From NCBI GenBank assembly GCA_946699065.1, contig CAMPDV010001450.1, forward strand, positions 1-64,000: a stretch of 64,000 nucleotides of DNA. Direction: 5' to 3'. The notes under the pieces were generated by a model, which worked only from the letters and a program-made list of their open reading frames with translations, searched no databases and had not been told where the DNA came from. This DNA is from Loxodes magnus (lineage: Eukaryota; Ciliophora; Karyorelictea; Loxodida; Loxodidae). The position numbers and the translations under genes are program-made. Numbering within the stretch: position 1 is the stretch's first letter; each line of letters begins with the position of its first letter. Shown piece by piece: positions 36,821 to 47,088 of the stretch.

Positions 36821-37501
36821 ATGAAATTATTCAAGATAACTGAAGTTTGGGTTATTTTATATGAAATGATTAGTGATAAGAAAGCTGGAAAAATACTTGA
36901 TTTAAAAAATTTTAAGTTCTAAGAAATGTTTAAAACTAATCTAATCTCTAATAGATAAAATTTATTTCGATTAACTATAAAACAGTCTCTATGCGATTCA
37001 AAAGCAATTTAAAATTCAGAAATATCAGTTTTAATAAATGAAATGAAATTAAATGAAAGTGATTTCCAAAATGTTATGAATCTTATCTAGAAAGCAAAAA
37101 ATAATCAGAAAAGAAGAAGATGAATTATTTATTTTATGCTGCGGAGATTCTACAGAAAATTTGTAATTATAGTAAGTATATTATAAGCAGTAAGATATAA
37201 AAAAAGAAACTTCTTGATAAGAATCCTTTATGCTAGTATAATAAAAATAAAAAGTAAAGCAAGAATTGAGAGATTTAAAGTAGAAGCTACAACGCTGCTT
37301 AGATATTTCAGAAATATAATAAATAGATAAAAACCAATATATAAACTTAACAATTATTCATTTGGTTGTAGTATGTAGCAATCAATCCAAAATCTACTTA
37401 GAATTTTAGTGTTCCTCAACCTTAAATAGGATAATTTTCTAGCTTTAAAGATACAAGCATAAGAAAAAGTTAATGATTTTACGATTTTAAAGTGCTTTTG
37501 A
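36821..37501 (+). CDS. hypothetical basic protein
   Basis: ATG at 36821 to tandem TGA TGA at 37499. It has about 226 residues with one internal TGA (after QKRRR), read as Trp. The N-terminal half is mixed (MKLFKITEVWVILYEMISDK, LINEMKLNESDFQNVMNL). The second half is basic with a hydrophobic patch (YRKFVIIVSIL), possibly one membrane segment. No family recognised. It lies just upstream of the central SINE-like element, same strand. Confidence 0.3.
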
Positions 37502-37696
37502 TGATTAAGGATCTAAAGAATTGGGTGGATAAAGAATTAGATAGAAGAGAATGAGGTATGAAGTAAATAAGGAGTAAATGTTAAGAGTAAGAATATAAAG
37601 CTATTGAAGTTGATAATTTTATTTATCTAATTAAAATTGATTAAACTTAGATAATAATGTCACCAGTCAAATTTAGATTTTATTATATATATTATT

Positions 37697-38180
37697 AAAC
37701 CGCCATAGTTGTTCGAAGGTGACAACAAGGTCATCTTCATCAGAGGTTGGGGAAGTTAAATACCCATAATCGACTTTATATCTTCCTCTGCTTTGGTTTG
37801 GCCTCGAGACATAAGATTCTTAGACCTTCGGCACTGGCTTAGTTTAGATTTAATTCTGGAACGAAAAAGAAATAATATTGCGAGCTTCATCAGAGGTGGG
37901 GAATTTAAGTATCCATAATTGACATATGTCGTCCTCTGCTTTGGTGATGCAATGAGACACAATCCTGCCATGTCCTTGGACCTCCAACAAGTAGAAAAGA
38001 TTACGAGTATTCTTAAACTATATCAGTATTGAACATTTTTATCAGTACTGAATAATTATACCAGTATTGAACAAGATCTACCAGTATCTGATAATTTTAT
38101 CAGTAATAAACATTCTTGTCAGTATGAAACATTTTTTTAAAGAGCTGCGCACCAATGAGAGTGCTACGCACTCTATAATC
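37697..38180 (+). mobile_element. SINE-like element, central copy
   Basis: Full-length copy in plus orientation, about 485 bp, starting AAACCGCCATAGTTG and ending GCACTCTATAAT. Internal structure: two related segments (CATCAGAGG...CCTCTGCTTTGG, twice), then six 19-20 bp repeats, then the terminal stem AGAGTGC-TAC-GCACTCT. It lies immediately 5' of the reverse-transcriptase element with which it shares its 3' end. Confidence 0.75.
38020..38137 (+). repeat. six imperfect 19-20 bp tandem repeats
   Basis: Units such as ATCAGTATTGAACATTTTT, ATCAGTACTGAATAATTATA and CCAGTATTGAACAAGATCTA within the SINE-like element. The left copy has the same array at 1785-1905, minus strand. Confidence 0.8.
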
Positions 38181-38329
38181 AAATTTATTTATTTGCTTAT
38201 TATTATAAATAATTAAAATAAAAGGAAATTAAAAGAAATATAGTCAATCAATCGTAAATTTGATAAATATTTATTCTAGCAAGCTAAAAACCTTGTCCAT
38301 TAATTATGGAAATTTAAACAAATTTAATA

Positions 38330-41300
38330 TGCTGAAAGTAATCTAAATTATTTTTGAAAATTCAAATTATCTCAAAATAAAATATGAAGAAGAAACTAAA
38401 AGCTTGTTTCAAGCTGAAAATTCAACAACTAAGTATAAAGACTTATGAGAATGTAATAGATTAATAAGTTATTTTAATTATAATGTACCTTAACTTTAAA
38501 ATTTTATCAGATAGGGTTCCTGTAGAAGAAACTGATATGAAATTAATAATTCCAAAGGAAGTTATATAAAAATAAACAGGAATATAACTAAAAGATCTAT
38601 AGATAGTGAATAAAATAAAATTAAATTAAATTAAAATGGACAAAAAATTATTAGAATAATACACAATTTAAGTGATTTACATTTTAATGTAGTTTTTTTA
38701 TTATCACCCTGAAATTTTGAGATATTTAGTGCACATTTTAAGAGATGAAAAAATAATTAAATAAATATGCATATTTAGAGAGGATTTCTTGGATTTTCTT
38801 AAATTAAGAAAAAATTAAAGATAGTCATAAAACAAAATTTCTATATTTAGAAAATAAGAACCTGTATAAAATAAGATAAAAGAAACTAACTTAACTTATT
38901 TATGGACAATGTAAATAAAGGAATCCTGACAGAAATATGTAAGAAACTAAAAAACCTGAATAATAGAAAAAATAATAGTGGGTGCCCTTATCAAAAGAAG
39001 ATGCTAAGACTTTCAAGGATGAATGATAGTAGTTATATGAAGATGGCGATAATACGTTACCAATTAAATTCTTAAGCAAGAGATAAATAATGGTAAACGA
39101 GTACGAAATTTGAGAAAGCATTTTCTAACTGGCGAAATGAAATCAGCAAATCCTGAAATATAATTAAGAACAATTTTAGCTGGTGGAAAAATTAATAGAA
39201 GTAACTTGCAAAACGATAGCTAAGATGATTTAAGAGAAATACCTTAGGAGATTAAATAAAAATACATAACATTATAATACAAAAAAGGAGTATAGATGAA
39301 ACCGATGAACTATAGACCAACTTCTTTATTGAATCGTGCTTTAAAATTTTAGACCCATGAATTTTCTAGCAATTGTAAGGATATCATTATAATGATGAAA
39401 TTTTATACTTATATTTAAAAAAAAGGTGAATCATGCCCACTATAAATCTTCATTCTAAGAACAGTATATGAATGATCAATGCGGAATAAAAAAAATGTTT
39501 TTACGATATTTTGTTGATGTTAAGAAAGCTTATGACTCGGTGCAAAGGAAAAATATATGATAAATCCTTAACGATCTAAAGTACTAGAATAGATAATTAA
39601 ACTTTTAGCAAACTTTTACTGTGAAAAAGAAATTAAACTGAAAATCAATGATTAAATAGCAAAATCATTCGTAACAAATCAAGAGCTAAAGCAGGGAAAC
39701 ATAATATTATAGAGATAATTTAACTTGATAATAACAAGATTTCTTCATAGCTTGGAAGATTAAACTCTAGGAATTACGATAGACTATAAAAACGAAGAGG
39801 AATGAAAATAAGAAATATATGCAAGATTTTTTGCATACGCAGATGATCTAGCATTAATATATGAACGGGAATAATTAGAGGAAGTAATCGAAAATTTAAT
39901 CTCATGGGCAGAAAAGTACAAAATGGAAGTTGTAGGTAAAACAAAATGAATAATATGAAAAGTTGCAGAAAATAGTAACTGAGTAAATTTTAGAAATACT
40001 ATCGAGGTGGGAAATTTAAGGATAAAAGAGTAACGACCTTCTAGTACCTAGATTATATAATAGAAGAAACTCAGTTTTTAAAAACATGGAGAATAGACTA
40101 GAAGCAGCATAAAAGATGTAAACATGAATACTGGGAAAAATAAATATGAATAAGGAATTAACACCATATAATGCTGGAATAATGATAAAAGTTTTCGTAA
40201 GCTAAGCTTTCAGTTATGGAACAAAAGTGATTCCATATTACGAATTATTTTTAGGAAAATTAGTGATGAAACAATTATAAATAATATAGAGAAGATCTTT
40301 ACAAACAATCTTAGATGCTCCTCTTTAAGTCAAAAAGGAGATGTTAGAATATTAACTGTAGTTTATGAAATTTAAACATTACCTATGGCAAAAAACGTTG
40401 AAATTAAGAGGCAAATAATAGGTAAATAAGGAAAAACGGTAGACGGATTAATATTCGACCTAATTAAAGAAAAGAACTTTATATTTGAATAAATTTGCAC
40501 AGTAATAAAATAAGAATTAAAAATTGAGGACAAAGATATATTTATAGATGATGGTAATAATAATTAATAATAGAAGAAAAACATTAATTGTGCAATTTGA
40601 AAATAAGAGTATACGTAGAAGATAGAGAAAGAATGAAGTAAACAATAACAATATTAGAGTATAGAAAGATGAGATTTGATGAACATGTAGTAGGACCACT
40701 CAATTACCTGAGATACAATAAAAAAGAAAATATATGCTACATATTTAGAATAAGAACGAGATGTAATGGGAGCAACTATCGCTTAAAAGAAAGAACTAGT
40801 TATAACAAGCCAGTGTTCTTTCTGCATTGATACAAGAGAAAATGAGTGATATATCATAGAAAAATGTTCAGAATATAAAGAAAGAAGATAAATATGTATT
40901 TGAAATCTAAGATTAATAGGAGTAGAGAGATAAGGAATGGAACTAACTATAAGGTACGATCAAATTTGAGAAATTCATTAGAACCTAAGAAAAGTAAAAA
41001 AGAGCTAAAGCTAACTTAATAATAAAAGATTATATAAAAGATATACTAGAAAAAAGGATACGAAGAAAAGAAAATTGAAAAAAAGAAATAGGAAAATACA
41101 ATAGAGCAGTAAAAGGATAATTTTTATGAGTTTATAAAAGCTTGATCAGGATGAAAAGAATTAGAAACAAAAGTTAGCAAGATATGTAAGAAAAAATAAA
41201 GGAAGTTTGCAATAAAAATCTATCAAAGCGTAAATAAGTAAAAAATAGAAGAACAAGAGATAATGTAGAGGAAAATGATGAAGAAATGAGATTATCAAGA

Positions 41301-41400
41301 GAAGAATTTCTATTACCTGAAGGCATACTTGAAGAAACGTTATATATTGAAATATGGAAAGAGCTACGGGCCAACGAGGTGCTACGCTCTCTATAATAAT
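38330..41400 (+). mobile_element. non-LTR retrotransposon, decayed reverse transcriptase
   Basis: Blocks typical of a non-LTR reverse transcriptase occur in order: MNYRPTSLLNRALKF (finger block) at about 39310; VDVKKAYDSV at about 39512; VTNQELKQGN at about 39670; FFAYADDLALIYE (YADD catalytic site) at about 39830; a thumb-like LGKINMNKEL; and a C-terminal CSFCIDTRENE-W-YIIEKC zinc motif at about 40815. More than ten TGAs fall where Trp is plausible; two Trp are TGG. At least two frame changes (39060-39290 and about 39590) break it. No endonuclease was recognised upstream, so it is 5'-truncated or divergent. It ends with a CCAACGAGGTGCTACGCTCTCTATAAT-type terminus shared with the SINE-like copies. 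Confidence 0.7.
41362..41400 (+). other. 3'-terminal motif shared by retroelements
   Basis: GAGCTACGGGCCAACGAGGT followed by GCTACGCTCTCTATAAT. The SINE-like copies end GAGCTGCGCACCAATGAGAG then TGCTACGCACTCTATAAT. The two ORF1-like elements carry CTAATGAAGTGCTATACTGC (about 6332) and, on the minus strand, CTAATGAAGTCCTACGCAGT (about 43655). Likely the template end recognised by the reverse transcriptase. Confidence 0.6.
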
Positions 41401-41989
41401 ATTTATTTATATTAATTTAGCAAAAAAATCTATATCTCATCGTAGTTCTTTTATCTTACAATAAAAGTAATTAAATACTTTGTTATTTATATAAAAAATT
41501 AAAATATTATGATTATCTAAAATACGAAATAAGCTTTTTTAATTAATAAAGAAAGTCAAATAATAAAGAAAAGAAGTTAATGAGATCTTAAATAAGCTAA
41601 GAAAAATGAGAAAATAAAATTCCGATATTATGAGTAGAGCAAGCAATAAAAAAATGTGAATAGCATTGAAATATCAAATAAGTAATAACAGGATTCGTTT
41701 TAAAAAAAATTATATTTATATATTAATATAATTAATGTTACAAAAAAGCTTAAGCTTTGTCTAAAGATTTAATATCAAATTCTAAATCTAGTCAGAATTG
41801 GATAGATAAATTATTATTTATATATATCTAAAAATTTAAATTATCGTTATGGCTTTAAAGAGAAATTATTAAGAATAACCCTTAAGAAAATAAAAAGATC
41901 TTAGAATTCTAAATTAATAGCTCTAAATAGTAAAGTAATCCATATCTTAAATAATTATAAGCCTAAAAAATATAGGAAGAATCTTTTAA
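41401..41989. other. AT-rich spacer
   Basis: No gene or repeat recognised between the retrotransposon end and zinc-finger pseudogene C. The N-terminal module expected of that gene is not visible here. Confidence 0.5.
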
Positions 41990-43480
41990 CAATATGAATA
42001 ATTTGTGAGAATTTAAGAAGATTAAAATAGATAAGGAAAGTTTTAAGCAATCATATAAAAGAAAGAAAATAATTAGCTTATCAGAATAAATAAACTTATA
42101 AAATAACTCTTCATTAGGTTCAGCTATATAAAGTAAAGATATTTAAATTAATAGTTAACTAAATTAAAATTAACTCATTTATTAATAGCCTATGTTTAAA
42201 CATTAGAATTTAATTAAAAGGAAATATCAAATTCACCACCAGAGACGATTTGCTTAAAGAATTAACAAATACATCGATTAACTTAAACAGAACTTGATTT
42301 GAAAGGGTCAAATATAACAGAGATTTTCATATGCTTATATTGTGAGAAGAACTATACTTAAGAAACTATAATATCTATGCATTTTGTTAACTGTCATGCC
42401 AATTAAAAATAGATTTACCTTTTTTGTTCTTCATACTAAAATCTTATCTTTGAAGATAATTCTTCCTATAGATCTCATTTAGACCATCATAAAAAATGAG
42501 GTTATTCCATAAAATACACGATGAAGCAAATAAAAATATTCTAAATTCTTAGAACTGATAAAGAAACTTTATAATTTATAGAGATAGATAAATAATTAGA
42601 TAAATTTAATATATATAAAACTTGCAGGATAATAAAGAACATCAAAAATATTTGGAAAAATATAAAAGGAGAGTATTCTAGTGATGAATCTGTTCTTTTA
42701 ATAGAACTTATCAATACTAATGAAAAGGATGTGAGAAAAGCTTTAGTGCAGAAAGTGATTTGATTTTACATTAAAAGAAACATCAAAATTAATTCTAAAA
42801 TTAAGTATAAACTAACAAGAACATAAAAGAAACCTAATGAGAAAACAGAAAATTATAACACGAAACTATTATTTGGACTAGGGATGAAAATGTTCTATAC
42901 AAGAGTAAAGAATGTGAAAGTTACTTTAACAAAAAAAATTATAGTTACATTTCGAAAAGTAGCACTCAAATGCTTAACTTAATGTTATTAAATGCTCAGC
43001 TTGTGAAAATTAATTTTCTAAGAGATAACATTTACTTAAGCATTTAACTATACATCCATTTAAGCAATAAAAGTAAAAAGAAATTTCTATTAACGAAGAA
43101 AGAAAAGCAAACGCAATACTTAATTGGGAAAACTCCAATAAACAGAATTATATAAATAATCAGACATAACAGTAAAATATATTCCTATAAGATAAAATTA
43201 GAAATAAAAATAAAATAGAATTTAAGCTTTAGAAATTCCTAAATAAATAGTAATTGAAAAGAGTAAATAGTAAGCCAATAAAAAATAATAAAAAGATAAT
43301 GAAGATTTGAATTAAGATGCGAAAAAAAATAAAAAATATATAACTTTATAGTTTAAAAATAATAAATGATTATATACAATAGAAATTAACCATAAGAAGT
43401 AAATTTTAGATAAAATGTCTTTAATAAGCCTTAGGAAATAAATTATTAAGAATAAGGTTTTTAAAAGTTTAGAAAAATAA
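41990..43480 (+). pseudogene. C2H2 zinc-finger protein C, main part
   Basis: Diverged paralogue of zinc-finger protein A. RLTQTELDLKGSNITEIFIC matches RLTKSGIVFRESEDKQLFAC, then CLYCEKNYT...H, then LFCSSYQNLIFEDNSSYRSHLD...H and KYTMKQIKIFQ, each aligned with A. The second finger has lost a Cys (CSSY). Later fingers appear in shifted frames. The conserved N-terminal module is missing. The 3' part is interrupted by the coiled-coil element at 43590-44425 and resumes at 44430. Confidence 0.6.
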
Positions 43481-43589
43481 ATGAATTATCTACACCCTAA
43501 TAAAATATGACAAGATAAGTTTTGTAAATTAAAAAAATAACTTTCAAATTTATATTTTTTTAAAAAAGGATAAAAATTAAGTTTATAGT

Positions 43590-44425
43590 CTTAGAAAAGA
43601 GCTCCAGGGTTCACTTGTTTTTGTTCCTGCTCTTTCCTGAACTAAAGGACTGCGTAGGACTTCATTAGTCCGCCATCCTTGTCTCTCCCTCATCCACTAA
43701 TTATCGTTATAGTTTCTTCTTCCATTTTTATAAAACTCGTTGTTTCTTGAGTTGTATAATTTCTTTCTGTATACTTATCTTGTTCTTGTTGGTCATATTC
43801 TGAAAAGTTAGTCTAATATTTGTTACTTTTTAATTTTTTCAATTTCTTGTTTCTTCCAGCATTTTTTCCAGCAATTATTTTTCTAGCAAAAATAGCACCG
43901 AATCTTTTTGCGATAATAATTGATCTTATTTATTTCTTATCATTAGAATTCCGATTCGATTTCCATTGGGATATTTGATTATTAATCTTATTAATCTTAT
44001 AATTTTTAAATTATTACTTGTTATTATTCTTGTTTTTCTTAAAGTTGCTTTATTTGATATTCAATTTAAGAAAAATTAAATTGGAACATTTGAGGGACTT
44101 CGTTAAATTATTTATCAATTTATTCCAATTTAATTACTATTTACGATTAGATTTTATTTAATGATTCATCTATGGATGGGAATTATAGGTTTAATTATTC
44201 CATTAATTTTTCTAGTAAGTTTTCTAAATTTTCTATTTTTTATTTTTGTTCCTTCAAGTCATATTGGATATTTGATATCCTTTGCTGTACTGATTATGCA
44301 AAGGATTCCTTAGATTATTAATCTTTATCTTATTAAGGTTATTCTTCAATTAAATTAGGTTATTCTTATTTTTTCAAGTATTCGCTAATAGAGGTCTATT
44401 ATTTCTTAGGTGCCATTTTTTATAT
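43590..44425 (-). mobile_element. ORF1-like coiled-coil element inserted in zinc-finger gene C
   Basis: ATG at 44416. It reads MAPKKQQTSISEYLKKQ, long coiled coils (KIENLENLLEKLMEQLNL, IKQLQEKQEQQQVIIQKL), PMEIESE, then after a frame change SIIIAKRFGAIFARKIIAGK, a basic tail, and through a TGA into KDGGLMKSYAVL. Paralogue of the arm genes at 5600 and 60304. Zinc-finger homology resumes directly beyond it, so it is an insertion. Its 3' region has the shared GGACTAATGAAGTCCTACGC motif. No target-site duplication was found by eye. Confidence 0.6.
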
Positions 44426-44429
44426 ATAA

Positions 44430-44572
44430 TAAACCAAAAATCCCAGTTTAAAATATTAAATAGATGATATGGCAAAACTTATAAAACTAATTCTATAATA
44501 GCTTACTCGTTGCAAGCTAGCAGTATTATAATATGTGTAATCCTTATTACATGCCTTATCACTTACATCTTA
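44430..44572 (+). pseudogene. C2H2 zinc-finger protein C, C-terminal tail
   Basis: Reads KPKIPVQNIKQMIWQNLQNQ and NMCNPYYMPYH, aligning with NKPKQFNYTKQMNFEHLNNN and SMYYPYYMSQYH at the end of zinc-finger protein A. This shows the two halves of gene C are split by the 43590-44425 insertion, and that the segment after the internal TGA in gene A is genuine protein sequence. Confidence 0.55.
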
Positions 44573-45785
44573 CATTTAATATAATTTTTGAATTAAAGGA
44601 AAATTATTTAAATTTAAGTAGATTAATAAATATAATTATAAGTGATACAAGGAAACTTACATTTAAAACTAACTTAGTTATATCTCAATTCTCTAATAAA
44701 ATTATAAAAGTGTTTTTTTATTATGATAAAGAGATTTATGATTATTTTTGCTTATTTAGCTTTTGCTATATTTAATAGTGTAGATGAATCAAATAAAAAT
44801 TGATTATTACAATCATTTATTTGCCTTTTTGTCTAGGAAACAAAAAACTAAATTTATTTAAGCTATTAATTTATTTTTACTCAATTAAATAATAATTAAC
44901 CCATTTTAATATATTTTATTACAATTAGTAGTTAAAAGAATGTAAATGAAATATTTATTTATAAAAGTATGAAATGTATTGTACAAAGGATTGAAGCATT
45001 AAGTGAATTAAATAATTAAAAATAATTAGCACTAAATAAAAGTTTGAAATATCTTTTAACTTACAATCTTAAAATAATTCCAGCCTCATTAATATATAAT
45101 TAATAATTATAACCTTAATTTTCAATTATTTTAATTAACTAAACTATCTCATTACTATCTATCTAAAGGATTAAATAATCCACCTTTAATAAATAAATTA
45201 AACTATATTAGTTTAAGTTAAACTTTGAATGACAAATATCTTTCTAAATAATTTTCTAAGATTTTGTCATATTTAAATTGGAATCATAAAAAGAAATATC
45301 TAAGTAAAACATTAAAATTTGCTTTTAGTAATTATTTAAGGCAAAACTACAAGCATCAAGATAAAATACTTTTAATCTTATAAATATAATTAGTCTAAGC
45401 TTAAATAAAGATAAATTAATTAAAAAATAATTTATTAATTTTTATAACCATCCAGTTACTCTATTAATTAAAGTTATTCAGTGCTTCATAAGAAAAAATT
45501 TTGCTTGACTTATATTTCTTTATTATATTAATTTATTACTTGATGCTTCTAAATAAATAGCATTTTTTAGATTTAGATTATATAAATTTGCAAGCAAACA
45601 CTCATATCATTTATAGATTGAAAATTATTATTTAAGAAACAATTTTACTTTGAGCTTCATTAGTTTCATTTAAATTTTTGTCTAACTATATTAATAAAAA
45701 TTATTGTCTAAGATACTTCTAACTGAAAACAGATAAGCAGTTTTTATAAATATAAAAGATTAAAGTATTCTTATAATAATATTCA
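44573..45785. other. AT-rich stretch, no gene seen
   Basis: Lies between the zinc-finger C tail and the truncated USP copy. If the receptor half of the USP-B gene was ever here, it is no longer recognisable. Confidence 0.5.
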
Positions 45786-47088
45786 ATTAAAATAATAAGG
45801 ATTTTAAGATTCTAATTTAAACCAACAATATTTCATATGATTGCCAATATTAGAGGTATGTTTTTTCTTAATACTGCTTATTTGAATTTTTTAATAGTGA
45901 AAGGAAAGATAAAACAAAATATTAACTGCTTGAAGGCTTTAAAGACATAAACAGAAAAGTTATTTCAAAGTTATTTTGTGAAAAAAAGATAAAACAGCTT
46001 AATAAGAAAGAGCAAAATCAAAAGAAGGCCTTAAAGAGATTTAAAAAGTCTAATAAAATAAAATTCTAAAAGAAAAAATGATTAAAGAAGAAAAAAAAGC
46101 TTAAAATTACGAAATTGAATGCGATACTCTAAAGATAGAAAATAAAAATAAGAATAAATGATGTTTAAAAAGATTAATAAAAGTAAAAGAAATTATGGGA
46201 TTTTAAAACTAATCTAAGAAACATTGTATTGTAATCACTACTCTATAATGCTTATTTTCAATTCTTAATTAGATTGAAAACCTTTAATATCCAAATTTTT
46301 TAATAAGTATAAAAAGAAAATAACATATGCTTCATTAGTATATGGTGAAAGATGAATGAATATTGGGAAGATGGATTTCTGAATATTGAAGGACTTCATA
46401 GATAAGTAGATAATTTCTAATTAATTCCTTAAATCAAAGATTGATATGAATTAATAAAATAGTTCTTTAAATAATAGATTAATGAAGAGATTCCTTTGTA
46501 TGATTATATGATAAATAAAGAAATGTCTGCTGAAAAGCATTGGAAACTTTGGTAAGAAAAAAACTCAAGTTAATCCATAAACTTTTTGGCGGATAATTTC
46601 AATTACACTTGAAATGTATAAAACTACAAGCAAAACACAATTAATTATCAAGCCTTTATGAATATTAACTTTAAAGTAACCCTCATAGGATGTCTAAAGG
46701 AATTTTTAGAATAGTGAAAAGATTCTTAAGAAAATTGCAAAATAAAGAAATAAAATATTTAAAACTCCAAAATTTATTTTTACCAGTTTTGAAAGAATTA
46801 TTTAAACTCTTAAAGAAGTATCAAAGAGAATAACTTGTTGTATTAGAGTTAGAGCTATTGCTAGCATAGTAAATATTTTATATAGAAAAATTTACTAAAA
46901 ATTATGAACTAAGTGGAGTAATCATTCACAAAGAAGATTTATAAATGGTCATTATGTCTGCTATGTGAAAAAATTAATAATGATGTTTTTTTTATGACAC
47001 TAAGTTTAGATAGTTTTTATAAAGCAAATATAAAAGAATTTAAAATTTCTCAAACTTATATACTCTTTTATACGGAAAAACTAAATGA
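45786..47088 (+). pseudogene. USP copy B, truncated and decaying
   Basis: Mirror paralogue of the 3' part of the receptor-USP gene. Homology begins in the last membrane segment (about 45786), continues through the coiled linker (EGLKEIQKV, ILKEKMIKEEKK), skips the whole RING-like segment, and enters the USP domain at MGFQNQSKKHCIVITTLQCL (catalytic Cys kept). EKHWKLWQEKNSS has TGG where the left copy has TGA. Several frame changes follow, the His block is out of frame (GHYVCY recoverable only in another frame), and it ends QTYILFYTEKLN. It lacks receptor and RING-like parts and is almost certainly non-functional. Confidence 0.65.
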
